Of a stretch of 64,000 nt of DNA, positions 34,420 through 42,992 are shown in pieces. Source of the stretch: JBBIQS01 sp037442205 (GTDB taxonomy: Bacteria; Myxococcota; Myxococcia; Myxococcales; UBA5297). The notes under the pieces are model-generated. The model saw only the letters and a program-made list of their open reading frames with translations. It was not told the DNA's origin and ran no database searches. How positions within the stretch are numbered: the first letter of the stretch is position 1; the number at the start of each line of letters is the position of its first letter. The translations under genes were made by a program, and so were the position numbers. The stretch covers positions 1-64,000 of the forward strand of contig JBBIQS010000024.1 in the NCBI GenBank assembly GCA_037442205.1, written 5' to 3'.

Positions 34420-35751
34420 ATGGCCAGTGAGACCATCCAGCAGAATCTCTACAACCTCGAGAACCCCAAGATCCTGGACATCGCTCCCAAGGAGCCGACC
34501 TCGCTCGAGGACGCCGGGCTCCGGCAGACGATGCTCGCCGAGATCGTGGTCAAGTACCTCTACTACCGGGGCAACGCCACCGGCGTGGAGATCGCCAAGC
34601 AGCTCCACCTTCCCTGGACCGACGTGGTCGAGAAGGTGATGGATTTCATCGCCGCCGAGAAGCAGGTCGACTTCCGCGGCGGCAAGGGCTACGGCCGGGC
34701 CACCGTCGAGTTCATCCTCACCGAGAAGGGCCGCGAGTACGCACGCGACGCCATCGGCCGCAACACCTACGTCGGCCCGGCCCCGGTGCCCATCGAGCAG
34801 TACAACGCCATCATCACCGCCCAGACCGCCGAGAACCCGGTCATCAGCCGCGAAGATCTGTTGATGGGCCTGTCGCACCTGGTGGTCGACAAGTCGATCG
34901 TCGAGCGGCTGGGCCCGGCGGTGAACAGCTCCCGCTCGCTGTTCCTCTACGGCCCTCCGGGCAACGGCAAGACCTCGCTGGCCGAGGCGATCAGCTCCAT
35001 GCTCGGCGGCGAGGCCTACATCCCTCACGCTCTGGAGATCGACGGGCAGATCATCAAGGTCTTCGACCCCTTGAACCACCAGGCGGTGAACCTGGAGGGC
35101 CCGCGCGGCGCCGACGGCAAGCGCCGGGCCTTCGAGATGGACTACCGCTGGCAGCTCTGCCGCCGCCCGGCGGTGGTGGTCGGCGGCGAGCTGACCCTGG
35201 AGACCCTCGACCTGATCTACAGCGACACCGCCCGCTTCTACGAGGCCCCGTTCCAGATCAAGGCCAACGGCGGCATGCTGCTGATCGACGACTTCGGCCG
35301 CCAGAAGGTCCACCCCACCGACCTCCTCAACCGCTGGATCGTCCCGCTGGAGAAGCGCGTCGACTACCTCACCCTGCACACCGGCAAGAAGTTCGAGATC
35401 CCCTTCGATCAGCTGATCGTCTTCTCCACCAACCTCGACCCCAAGGAGCTGGTGGACGAGGCCTTCCTGCGGCGCATCAAGTACAAGATCGAGGTCGGCA
35501 ACCCCACCGAGCCCGAGTACCGCGAGATCTTCCGCCGGGTGTGCGACGCCAACGGCGTCCCCTTCGTCGACCAGGCGGTGACCTACCTGCTGGAGAAGTA
35601 CTACAAGCCCCGCAACATGTCCCTGCGCGCCTGCCACCCCCGGGACATCGTCTCCCTGGTCCGCGACGCCGCCCGCTACCGCGGCGTCCCGCCCGCCCTG
35701 AGCAAGGAACTGCTCGACCACGCCTGCCAGGTCTTCCTGGTCGAGCTCTGA
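34420..35751 (+). CDS. AAA-type ATPase with N-terminal winged helix
   Basis: 443 residues. GGAG precedes the ATG at 34420. Residues about 30-115 look like a winged-helix domain (LAEIVVKYLYYRGNATGVEIAKQL, FILTEKGREYA). The ATPase domain follows, with Walker A GPPGNGKTS (178-186), a Walker B-like MLLIDDFGRQ, and FSTNLDPKELVDEAFLRRIKYKIEV as sensor I and arginine-finger region. NMSLRACHPRDIVSLVRDAARY forms a C-terminal helical lid. It resembles the conserved uncharacterised delta-proteobacterial ATPases annotated as having chaperone activity. The sequence suggests a DNA- or protein-remodelling regulator; its target is unknown. Confidence 0.8.
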   Translation: MASETIQQNLYNLENPKILDIAPKEPTSLEDAGLRQTMLAEIVVKYLYYRGNATGVEIAKQLHLPWTDVVEKVMDFIAAEKQVDFRGGKGYGRATVEFILTEKGREYARDAIGRNTYVGPAPVPIEQYNAIITAQTAENPVISREDLLMGLSHLVVDKSIVERLGPAVNSSRSLFLYGPPGNGKTSLAEAISSMLGGEAYIPHALEIDGQIIKVFDPLNHQAVNLEGPRGADGKRRAFEMDYRWQLCRRPAVVVGGELTLETLDLIYSDTARFYEAPFQIKANGGMLLIDDFGRQKVHPTDLLNRWIVPLEKRVDYLTLHTGKKFEIPFDQLIVFSTNLDPKELVDEAFLRRIKYKIEVGNPTEPEYREIFRRVCDANGVPFVDQAVTYLLEKYYKPRNMSLRACHPRDIVSLVRDAARYRGVPPALSKELLDHACQVFLVEL

Positions 35752-35908
35752 GCCGGCTCCCACCTGCACCCACCCCCAGGGCCGCCGAGCGGGTCGCGGC
35801 GGCCCCAGCCGGCTTCCGTGCCGCGGGGCTCCCCCGGCGCGAACCGGTGTGTTTTCGGGCTGTTGGCGTGTCCGCTATCGGACGACGGGCGTCCGACCGG
35901 CAACTCTG

Positions 35909-35938
35909 TTGACACCCCAGACTGAAAACGGCTAGGGT
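35909..35938 (+). promoter_or_regulatory. candidate promoter upstream of the Fic-like gene
   Basis: A perfect TTGACA (35909-35914), 18 bases, then TAGGGT (35933-35938), about 110 bases before the start codon at 36048. The surrounding stretch is locally less GC-rich. The -10 box is a poor match. Confidence 0.35.
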
Positions 35939-36047
35939 TTCCAGGTAATTAGGGGGTCAAGGACGCGCCGGGCGGGTTGTCCGGCGACCTTGAAAAACCG
36001 GCACGCCGTGGCCGAGGTGTGCGGCGAAAGACGGGAGCTGGTCGGAC

Positions 36048-36821
36048 ATGAAGACCCGGCTATTGGCAATCGACGAGCGCACCGAGAAGCTGCAGCGGAT
36101 GATGCGGCGTGAGAAGAACCGGGCCGCCGACTTCCAGCACACCTTCGAGCTGTCGCTCATCTACCACGAGAACGCGCTGGAGGGGATCGTCTTCTCCAGC
36201 AACGAGCTGCTGGCGGCGCTCGACCCCAACGCCATCGCCGCCGATGCCTCGATGGTCCCGATCTTCACCGAGATCCGCAACCACCGGGCGGCGCTGGCCT
36301 TCGTGCAGGAAGAGGCGGCCAACAAGAAGGGCAAGACCACCGTCACCCTGATCAAGAAGCTCTACGAGCTACTGGGCGCCGGCATCCCGGACCGCGAGAA
36401 GGCGGTCTACCGCAAGGACATGCCGCTGCACCGCACCTACTTCCACGACATCGCCCAGCCGAACAAGATCGCCGGGCTGGTGGAGAAGCTGGTCGACTAC
36501 ACCACCGGGGCCGAGTTTCGCGAGCTGCACGTGGTCCACCAGGCGGCCACCCTGCAGTGGATGTTCATGCAGGCCTTCCCCTTCACCGACAACAGCGGCA
36601 AGGTCGCGCGGCTGCTCAGCCACCTGCTGCTCATCCGTTCCGGCTACCTGCCGCCGGTGATCCACGCCATCGACCGCCAGCGCTACTACGAGGCGCTGCG
36701 CATGCCGGTCAGCACCCTGCGGCTGCTGGTGACCGAGGCGCTGGAGAACTCGCTGGAGAACGCCTTCAAGTTCTTCGCCCCCGCCGAGAACATCCGGATG
36801 CCGCGGGCATCCAACGGCTAG
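36048..36821 (+). CDS. Fic-fold protein with degenerate active-site motif
   Basis: 257 residues; GGGAG precedes the ATG. The fold is supported by the N-terminal HENALEGIVFS (40-50), which resembles the inhibitory-helix/Fic_N motif with its E-G, and by HVVHQAATLQWMFMQ followed by the motif region and YLPPVIHAIDRQRYYEAL (200-217), as in Fic proteins. Fic enzymes transfer AMP or other nucleotides and need HPFxDGNGRxxR. Here the region reads FPFTDNSGKVAR (177-188): the catalytic His is Phe, Gly-Asn is Asn-Ser and Arg is Lys. Classical AMPylation is therefore unlikely. It is a chromosomal solitary gene, and the protein may act as a pseudoenzyme. Confidence 0.75.
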   Translation: MKTRLLAIDERTEKLQRMMRREKNRAADFQHTFELSLIYHENALEGIVFSSNELLAALDPNAIAADASMVPIFTEIRNHRAALAFVQEEAANKKGKTTVTLIKKLYELLGAGIPDREKAVYRKDMPLHRTYFHDIAQPNKIAGLVEKLVDYTTGAEFRELHVVHQAATLQWMFMQAFPFTDNSGKVARLLSHLLLIRSGYLPPVIHAIDRQRYYEALRMPVSTLRLLVTEALENSLENAFKFFAPAENIRMPRASNG

Positions 36822-36908
36822 GTCGCCTTTCCTCGTCATTGCCGGCGCTCCTCGGCTCCGGGCCCTCGGGCTCTGGAGCGAGCGCCTTTTTCCCTCTTTG
36901 GAGCCCGC

Positions 36909-37790
36909 ATGATCCTCGGAGCCCACGAATCGATCGCCGGCGGGGCCTTCAAGGCCTTCGAGCGCGCCGAGGCCGACAGCGCCCAGAGCCTGCAGATCTT
37001 CACCAAGAACGCCCGCGGCTGGGCCGCCAAGCCGCTGAGCGACGAGGAGGTGGCCAACTTCCACGCCGAGGCCAGGCGCACCGGCATCAAGGTCATCGCC
37101 CACTGCAGCTACCTGGTGAACCTGGGCTCCGACGACCCGGCGATGCGCCAGAAGTCGCTGGCCGGCTTCACCGACGAGCTGATGCGCTGCCAGGCCCTGG
37201 GAATTCCCCACCTGGTGGTCCACCCCGGCGCCCACGCCGACCTGGCCACCGGCATCGGCCTCATCGCCCGCGGCCTGGACGAGTGCTTCGCCGCCGCCAA
37301 GGGCGCCAAGACCGAGGTGCTGCTCGAGGTCACCGCCGGGCAGGGCACCAGCATCGGCCACCGCTTCGAGCAGCTGGCCCAGATCCTGGACAAGACCAAG
37401 CACGCCAGCCGGGTCGGCATCTGCCTGGACACCTGCCACCTCTACGCCGCCGGCTACGACCTCGGCACCGACGAGGGCTACCGGAAGACCATCGCCGAGC
37501 TCGACAGCGCCCTGGGCTTGAAGCGGGTCAAGGCCCTGCATCTCAACGACTGCAAGAAGCCGCTGGGCTGCCGGGTCGATCGCCACGACGAGATCGGCGA
37601 AGGCACCCTGGGCATCCAGGCGTTTGCCCGGATCATGGGGGACCCGGCGTTCGAGCACTGCGTCGGCGTGCTGGAGACGCCGGAGCCGGCTAACTACAAG
37701 AAACACCTGGAGAAATTGCGCTCGCTCGCCGGCTCGTCCAAGGGCAAGGCGGGAGCAGGCGCCAACGCTCGCTCTCCCCGGGGGGGTTGA
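36909..37790 (+). CDS. nfo: endonuclease IV (deoxyribonuclease IV)
   Basis: 293 residues. It cleaves the backbone 5' of abasic sites in base-excision repair. TIM-barrel metal ligands are all visible: IAHCSYLVNLG, VVHPGAH, LLEVTAGQG, CLDTCHLYAAGYD, ALHLNDCKKPLG, DRHDEIGEG and the final LETP. The C-terminal 20 residues are a Lys/Gly/Ala-rich extension beyond the usual length. GGAG precedes the ATG at 36909. It follows the Fic-like gene by 87 bases and may be co-transcribed. Confidence 0.95.
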   Translation: MILGAHESIAGGAFKAFERAEADSAQSLQIFTKNARGWAAKPLSDEEVANFHAEARRTGIKVIAHCSYLVNLGSDDPAMRQKSLAGFTDELMRCQALGIPHLVVHPGAHADLATGIGLIARGLDECFAAAKGAKTEVLLEVTAGQGTSIGHRFEQLAQILDKTKHASRVGICLDTCHLYAAGYDLGTDEGYRKTIAELDSALGLKRVKALHLNDCKKPLGCRVDRHDEIGEGTLGIQAFARIMGDPAFEHCVGVLETPEPANYKKHLEKLRSLAGSSKGKAGAGANARSPRGG

Positions 37791-37921
37791 GCCCGAGCGC
37801 CCTCATCCCTTTTGTTGCTTGCGGGGCGGTGTCAACGGGAGTACTCGCCGCCGGCAGGCGTTCCATGTAGTTGCGGCGATTGATGCCGCTGGGCGGGGCC
37901 AAGTAGGATTTGCCACTCGAC

Positions 37922-39133
37922 ATGTCACCACGGCAGGCAAGAAGGACTTACCGCAGCGTCGGAGCGCCCGTTTCCTCGGGCCTGGAGGCGCGGGCGGAGG
38001 CTGGATTGGACGCAGGTGGCCAACGCAAGCGCGGCCTCGGCGGCTCGCTCGACCTCAAGGAGCCGAAGGAGCCCGAGCCTCACCCAGGTCTGGTCTCCAA
38101 CCTGCCGGTGCGCGAGCGGCTCGCCCGGCTGCGCCATCTGGCGCGGCACCACCGCAAGGGGCTGATCCTCACCCACGACAATCCGGACCCCGACGCCCTG
38201 GCGGCGGCGGTGGCGCTGGCCCACCTGCTCCACGTCGAGGGCGGGGTGGAGTGCCGCATCGCCTACGGGGGCATCGTCGGCCGCGCCGAGAACACGGCGA
38301 TGATCCGCGAGCTGCGCCTGCCGGTGGTGCCGGTGTCGCGGGTGGTCTTCGAGGACTACGACCTCATCGCCCTGGTGGACACCCAGCCGTCGGTCTGCAA
38401 TCACAGCCTGCCGCCCAGCTATTGGCCGGACGTGGTCATCGACCACCACCCGCCGCGCGAGGAGAGCGGCCACGTGGCCTACGCCGACGTCGGCCACGGC
38501 TACGGGGCCACCTGCTCGATCCTGGTCGAGTACCTGCGCGAGGCCCGCAGCACCCTGACCCCCGAGGTGGCCACCGCCCTCTTCTATGGGATCAAGGCCG
38601 ACACCCGCGACCTGGGCCGGCAGACCTACCAGATCGACGTCGACAGCTACCTGTTCCTGCTGCCCAAGGTCGACAAGCAGGTGCTGTCGAACATCGAGCA
38701 CCCCTCGCTGCCGGCGCGCTACTTCCAGCTCTACAACGCGGCCATCGAGCGGGCCAAGGTGCACCAGACGGCGGTGGAGGTGGACCTGGGCGAGATCTAC
38801 TCGCCGGACATGGTGGCCGAGGTCGCCGAGCGGATGCTGTCGCTGGAGGGGATGAAGTGGTCGCTGGCCTACGGCAGCTACCAGAAGAACCTGTTCCTCT
38901 CCATTCGCACCAATGACAAGAGGATGAACGCCGGCCGGCTCATCCGGCAGATCTGCGAGGATCTAGGCGGCTCGGCGGGTGGCCACGGGGCGATGGCCGG
39001 AGCCAGGGTTCCCTGTCCGTCGAAGGCGACCTGCGAGAAGGTCAAGCGGCAGCTGGTGCGCCGGTTCCTGGTCGAGTTCGGGGTTTCCGACTTCAAGGGC
39101 CTGCCGCTGCTCAAGCTGTCGCCGCGGGCTTAG
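37922..39133 (+). CDS. DHH-family phosphoesterase
   Basis: 403 residues from the ATG at 37922 (the TTG at 37910 is also in frame). The first about 60 residues are low-complexity and not part of the fold. DHH motifs appear in order: THDNPDPDALAAA (84-96, motif I), ALVDTQPS (150-157), VVIDHHPP (171-178, motif III), and a DHHA1 domain with GGHGAMAGARV near the end. This layout is of NrnA/RecJ-type nano-RNase or cyclic-dinucleotide phosphodiesterases that use two Mn ions. It has no RecJ OB fold, so an NrnA-like role in degrading short RNA or pAp is the likelier guess. Confidence 0.88.
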   Translation: MSPRQARRTYRSVGAPVSSGLEARAEAGLDAGGQRKRGLGGSLDLKEPKEPEPHPGLVSNLPVRERLARLRHLARHHRKGLILTHDNPDPDALAAAVALAHLLHVEGGVECRIAYGGIVGRAENTAMIRELRLPVVPVSRVVFEDYDLIALVDTQPSVCNHSLPPSYWPDVVIDHHPPREESGHVAYADVGHGYGATCSILVEYLREARSTLTPEVATALFYGIKADTRDLGRQTYQIDVDSYLFLLPKVDKQVLSNIEHPSLPARYFQLYNAAIERAKVHQTAVEVDLGEIYSPDMVAEVAERMLSLEGMKWSLAYGSYQKNLFLSIRTNDKRMNAGRLIRQICEDLGGSAGGHGAMAGARVPCPSKATCEKVKRQLVRRFLVEFGVSDFKGLPLLKLSPRA

Positions 39134-39159
39134 CGAGCTGATCGAGCTCCGCTGCACCC

Positions 39160-39215
39160 TCCGCTCAGCCCGAGCCCTTCGACGGGCTCAGGGCAGGCGG
39201 AGTCGAGGCCTCCTC
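39160..39215. repeat. dispersed TTCGACGGGCTCAGG element
   Basis: CCCTTCGACGGGCTCAGGGC followed by GGAGTCGAGGCCTCCTCGACT. It is related to the inverted element at 18769-18803 and lies between the ends of two convergent genes. Confidence 0.5.
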
Positions 39216-39293
39216 GACTCAGCGATCGACTTCGTCGATTGCGCCGCTCGGGGTGACCGGTGCTGGCAATCGCGGGGAACTGCTGGGAAATCC

Positions 39294-39659
39294 CTAGAAC
39301 GCTGAGTGGTGGTAGAGGTACTCGCCCACCGAGCCGAGCAGGCTCATCAGCCCGGCGGCCCAGAAGGCGGGCGCCAGACCTTTGATCTCCAGGCTGTCGC
39401 TCATCAGATCGGTCAGCTTGAGCAGCAGCGTGCTGACGACCCAGCGGGTGAGGAAGGCGAAGAGGAACCCCAGCCCGAGGGTGGCGATCCCCAGGGTGAC
39501 GAAGAGCAGTTTCCCCAGGAAAAACTGCAGGATGCCGAACAGGGCCGAGACCAGGATCGCCCCGGCGAAGCCCTTGAGCTTGATGCCGGGGATCACCGCC
39601 GCGGCGATGTAGACCGACACCGAGAGAATCAGCCAGCTGATCAGCCAGTGGTGGTGCAT
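39294..39659 (-). CDS. phage-holin-IV-type (DUF360) membrane protein
   Basis: 121 residues with four membrane helices: LISWLILSVSVYIAAAVIPG, FAGAILVSALFGILQFF, LLFVTLGIATLGLGFLFAFL and PAFWAAGLMSLLGSVGEYLY. The size, helix pattern and 'PGI..KGF..A..VA...G..N' style between helices 1 and 2 fit pfam04020 (mycobacterial four-TMS holin superfamily). These are common chromosomal membrane proteins of unknown function, and no phage genes are nearby. Confidence 0.85.
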   Translation of the reverse strand: MHHHWLISWLILSVSVYIAAAVIPGIKLKGFAGAILVSALFGILQFFLGKLLFVTLGIATLGLGFLFAFLTRWVVSTLLLKLTDLMSDSLEIKGLAPAFWAAGLMSLLGSVGEYLYHHSAF

Positions 39660-39877
39660 CGCTTTCTCCTCGCTGACGGCGGGCGAGTCGCCCGCGCTCC
39701 CTGCTACGCACGAGCAGCAGCTTACTTGCGCCCGAGAGCGGGAGCGGCCTATTTTCGTCCGCCTCCGACGGCGCCTGCCTGCCAGCTTGCCGGCACCGCG
39801 CAGGGCCGCTCGGGTTGGCCCTCATCCCCAGCGCCTCCCCTCGACAGAGCGGCGAGGCAGCACCCTTGGTGGAAGCC

Positions 39878-41434
39878 ATGGCCTCTCTGTTCGTCGACGA
39901 CGCCCAGGTTGCCCGCGCCCGCGAGCTGGCGGCGCGCGTCACCGAGCCGGTGTTGGGCTTCATCGGGCGCCACACCACCGTCTCCATCGAGCGCACGGTC
40001 TTGCGGCTGTACGGCATCACTGGCGCCGGGCCGCGCGGGGTGCCGCTGGTCAACACCCTGGTCGACCGGCTCCACTCCGCCAAGGTCCTGGACCGCGGCG
40101 CCGCCTGGTGGCTCGGGCGGGCGCTCAAGATGGGCGCCACCAGCCCGGCGGCGGCGGTGGAGAAGCTCGCCTCGCTGCCCCTGGAGAAGCTGACCGCCCC
40201 CAGCGAGCAGGAGGACGCCGAGATCCGGTCCCTGATGCGCGCCGAGACCCGCGGGGCCTGCGACGAGCTCAAGCGCCGGGTCGAGAAGCGCGAGGCGCTC
40301 AAGAAGGAGCTCGGCACCTCGCCCAGGCCGCACAAGTACGTGATCGTGGCCACCGGCAACATCTACGACGACGTGGAGCAGGCGCGGGCCGCGGCCCAGT
40401 CCGGCGCCGACATCATCGCCGTCATCCGCTCCACCGCTCAGTCGCTGCTCGACTACCTGCCCCACGGCGCCACCACCGAGGGCTACGGAGGCACCTACGC
40501 CACCCAGGAGAACTTCCGCATCATGCGCGAGGCCCTGGACGACGAGTCGAAAAAGCTCAGGCGCTACATCCACTTGACCAACTACTCGTCGGGCCTGTGC
40601 ATGTCGGAGATCGCCATCGCCGCGGCCTGGGAGCGGCTGGACATGCTGCTCAACGATGCGATGTACGGGATCCTGTTCCGCGACATCAATATGCGGCGGA
40701 CCTTCATCGACCAGTACTTCTCGCGCCGGATCTGCGCCTACACCGGGATCGTGATCAACACCGGCGAGGACAACTACATCACCACCGCCGACGCCTTCGA
40801 GGCCGGGCACACCGTGCTCGCCAGCCAGTTCATCAACGAGTCCTTCGCCAAGCGCGCCGGGCTGGCCGACTGGCAGCTGGGGCTGGGGCACAGCTACGAG
40901 ATCGACCCCCACAAGCCGCAGACCTTCCTCTACGAGCTGGCGATGGCGATGCTGGTGCGCCGCTGCTTCCCCGACGCGCCGCTCAAGTACATGCCGCCCA
41001 CCAAGCACAAGTCGGGCGACATCTTCTTCTCCCACGCCTACGACCTGATGGCCGACATCGTCGCCCGCTGGACCGGCCAGGGCATCCAGCTGCTGGGGAT
41101 GATGACCGAGGCTATGCACACCCCGCTGATGATGGACCGCTACGTGGCCTTGAAGGGCGCCGACTACGTCTACCGGGCCTTCGACGGCATCGACCAGGAG
41201 TTCACCCTCAACCCCAACGGCAAGATCGCCGCCCGGGCGCGCCAGGTGTTCGACGAGGCGCTGTCGCTGCTGGAAGAGGTGGACCGCATCGGGCTGATGG
41301 GGGCCATCGGCAAGGCGCGCTTCGGGGACATCGCCCGCACCGAGACCGGCGGCAAGGGGCTGGACGGCGTGCTGGAGCGCGGCCCCAACTACTTCAACCC
41401 CTTCCTCGAGGTCCTCGAGGGAAAGCAGCTCTGA
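39878..41434 (+). CDS. kamD: lysine 5,6-aminomutase, alpha subunit
   Basis: 518 residues from the ATG at 39878, close to the about 516 usual for the family; a TTG at 39815 is possible but lacks a ribosome-binding site. The alpha subunit carries the TIM barrel and binds adenosylcobalamin and PLP together with KamE. The enzyme moves the terminal amino group of D-lysine or L-beta-lysine from C6 to C5. Family stretches include HTTVSIERTVLRLYGI, TGNIYDDVEQARAAAQSGADIIAVIRSTAQSLLDYLP, YIHLTNYSSGLCMSEIA, INTGEDNYITTADAFEAGHTVLASQ and PTKHKSGDIFFSHAYD. A lipoprotein gene lies between it and kamE. Confidence 0.95.
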   Translation: MASLFVDDAQVARARELAARVTEPVLGFIGRHTTVSIERTVLRLYGITGAGPRGVPLVNTLVDRLHSAKVLDRGAAWWLGRALKMGATSPAAAVEKLASLPLEKLTAPSEQEDAEIRSLMRAETRGACDELKRRVEKREALKKELGTSPRPHKYVIVATGNIYDDVEQARAAAQSGADIIAVIRSTAQSLLDYLPHGATTEGYGGTYATQENFRIMREALDDESKKLRRYIHLTNYSSGLCMSEIAIAAAWERLDMLLNDAMYGILFRDINMRRTFIDQYFSRRICAYTGIVINTGEDNYITTADAFEAGHTVLASQFINESFAKRAGLADWQLGLGHSYEIDPHKPQTFLYELAMAMLVRRCFPDAPLKYMPPTKHKSGDIFFSHAYDLMADIVARWTGQGIQLLGMMTEAMHTPLMMDRYVALKGADYVYRAFDGIDQEFTLNPNGKIAARARQVFDEALSLLEEVDRIGLMGAIGKARFGDIARTETGGKGLDGVLERGPNYFNPFLEVLEGKQL

Positions 41435-41451
41435 ACCGAGGGGAAAACCCT

Positions 41452-41471
41452 CCGCCTCATCTCTGAGGCGG
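41452..41471 (+). promoter_or_regulatory. hairpin between kamD and the lipoprotein gene
   Basis: CCGCCTC / GAGGCGG (7-bp stem, 6-base loop), followed by AACAGCC, not a T-run. It may be an mRNA-stability or processing element rather than a terminator. Confidence 0.35.
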
Positions 41472-41504
41472 AACAGCCAGGGCTCGAAACGCCCGGGAGC
41501 ACAC

Positions 41505-42119
41505 ATGAAGAAGCTCAGCCTCGTCATCCTCACCTCGCTGTGCGCCTGCGCCACCGCGCGGACGGTCCAGGTCAAGTCCGACGCCCGCCTGTCCGGTGGA
41601 GGGGAGTCGCTGGCCAAGATCGACCTCCCCGCCGACTGGTACGCCTCCTCGGTGAAGGGCGATCGCGCCACCTACTTCGCCCCTGACAACTTCACCAAGG
41701 TCAGCCTCTCCGCCTCCTCGGTGCTGGCCGCCGAGGGCGCCTGCGCCGATTTCGCCCGCCGCGCCGCCGAGGACGCGGTGAAGGAGCTGGGAAAGGTGAC
41801 TCCAGAGATCGCCGCCGATCCCTCCGCCCCCGAGCGCGTCACCTTCATGGCGGTGGTGCCGGCCTCGCCCCCGGGCCCGTCGGATCGCCAGGTGGTCGGC
41901 AAGGTGATCTGCCGCAACGGAGTCCAGGCGGTGGCCACCTGCAGCTCGGGCACCCAGCGGGCGACCATGGCCAACGCTTGCCAGGGCATCGTCGACAGCC
42001 TGGTGGTCGAGACCAGCGCGGCGCCGGTGGGCGTGCGCACCTCGCAGGTCAGCGCCGCTCCCGCTGCTCCGGCTGCCCCGGCTGCCCCGGCTCCGGCCGC
42101 TCCCGCCGCCAATCCCTAG
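41505..42119 (+). CDS. lipoprotein encoded between the aminomutase genes
   Basis: 204 residues; GGGAG precedes the ATG. A short signal peptide LVILTSLCAC gives a plausible lipobox (Cys13 or Cys15). Residues 35-165 contain a DLPADWYASSVKGDRATYFAP region of the kind seen in secreted 'PsbP-like' alpha/beta domains (ATYFAPDNFTKVSLSAS, DFARRAAEDAVKEL). The last about 30 residues are an Ala/Pro repeat. It starts 70 bases after kamD and ends 31 bases before kamE, so it is almost certainly in the same transcript. No known part of the lysine pathway corresponds to it. Confidence 0.75.
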   Translation: MKKLSLVILTSLCACATARTVQVKSDARLSGGGESLAKIDLPADWYASSVKGDRATYFAPDNFTKVSLSASSVLAAEGACADFARRAAEDAVKELGKVTPEIAADPSAPERVTFMAVVPASPPGPSDRQVVGKVICRNGVQAVATCSSGTQRATMANACQGIVDSLVVETSAAPVGVRTSQVSAAPAAPAAPAAPAPAAPAANP

Positions 42120-42150
42120 GAAACACGGCTACTTCTCGTCGAGGGCTCCG

Positions 42151-42915
42151 ATGGATGCCAAGACCGCGGAGAAGGTGAAAAAGGTCATCCGCCCCTACGG
42201 CGACCGGCTGGACGACGGCGCGGTGCAGCTGGCGTTCGTGCTGCCGGTGCCGCCGTCGGAGAAGGCCAAGGAGGCGGCGCGCCTGTTCGTGAAGAAGTGG
42301 GGCTTCGCCGAGGCCAAGGTGGCCACCATGGAGCCGGCCGCCGAGAACTACACCTTCTTCGTGGTCTACGGCCACACCGGCAGCTACCTCGACTACAACG
42401 AGATCGACGTCCCCGAGGTGGTGGTCAAGAAGATGGGCTTCGACGCCCTCAACGCCTGGATCGAGAAGACCATCGGGCGCAAGGTGGTGGTCTACGGCGC
42501 CTGCACCGGGACCGACAGCCACACCGTGGGCATCGACGCGATCATGAACATGAAGGGCTTCGCCGGCGACTACGGGCTGGAGCGCTATCCCTTGTTCGAG
42601 GCCCACAACCTCGGGGCCCAGGTGCCCAACGACGAGCTGATCGCCAAGGCTAAGGCCGGCAACGCCGACGCCATCCTGGTCTCGCAGGTGGTGACCCAGC
42701 GCGACGTGCACAAGGAGAACGCCCGCGAGTTCATCGACAAGGCCAAGGCCGCCGGCATCCACGGCAAGACCTTGCTGCTGCTGGGCGGACCGCGGGTGGA
42801 CCACAAGCTGGCGCTGGAGCTGGGCTTCGACGCCGGCTTCGGCACCGGCACCAAGGCCTCCGACGTGGCCAACTACATCGGCCACGCGCTGGCGCACAGG
42901 ATGGGCAGGGAGTAG
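42151..42915 (+). CDS. kamE: lysine 5,6-aminomutase, beta subunit
   Basis: 254 residues, typical of KamE. It has an N-terminal dimerisation/PLP-anchoring part (residues 1-100) and a C-terminal Rossmann-like cobalamin-binding domain. The base-off signature D-x-H-x-x-G is D122, H124 and G127 (TDSHTVGID). K135 in MNMKGFAGDYGLERY is the likely lysine that forms the internal aldimine with PLP. ILVSQVVTQRDVHKENAREF and LLLLGGPRVDHKLA complete the fold. It forms the holoenzyme with the kamD product. Confidence 0.95.
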   Translation: MDAKTAEKVKKVIRPYGDRLDDGAVQLAFVLPVPPSEKAKEAARLFVKKWGFAEAKVATMEPAAENYTFFVVYGHTGSYLDYNEIDVPEVVVKKMGFDALNAWIEKTIGRKVVVYGACTGTDSHTVGIDAIMNMKGFAGDYGLERYPLFEAHNLGAQVPNDELIAKAKAGNADAILVSQVVTQRDVHKENAREFIDKAKAAGIHGKTLLLLGGPRVDHKLALELGFDAGFGTGTKASDVANYIGHALAHRMGRE

Positions 42916-42935
42916 CCGATCAGTCTGATCAGATG

Positions 42936-42968
42936 AAAGGGCCCCGAGGCGACCTCGTCTCGGGGCCC
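42936..42968 (-). terminator. terminator between kamE and the convergent Cys-rich gene
   Basis: GGGCCCCGAGGCGACC / GTCTCGGGGCCC gives a 10-bp GC stem (42939-42968). The minus strand continues into CCCTTTCATC. It probably serves both directions, with the better T-run on the minus strand. Confidence 0.65.
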
Positions 42969-42992
42969 TCGCTCTTCAGGGATTGCCTGCGG

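Noticed and set aside
39294..39659. Prophage holin
   Set aside because: The family name is historical; these four-helix proteins are usual chromosomal genes and no phage genes are near.
39749..41671. Long open frame opposite kamD
   Set aside because: Antisense shadow; kamD is recognised over its full length.
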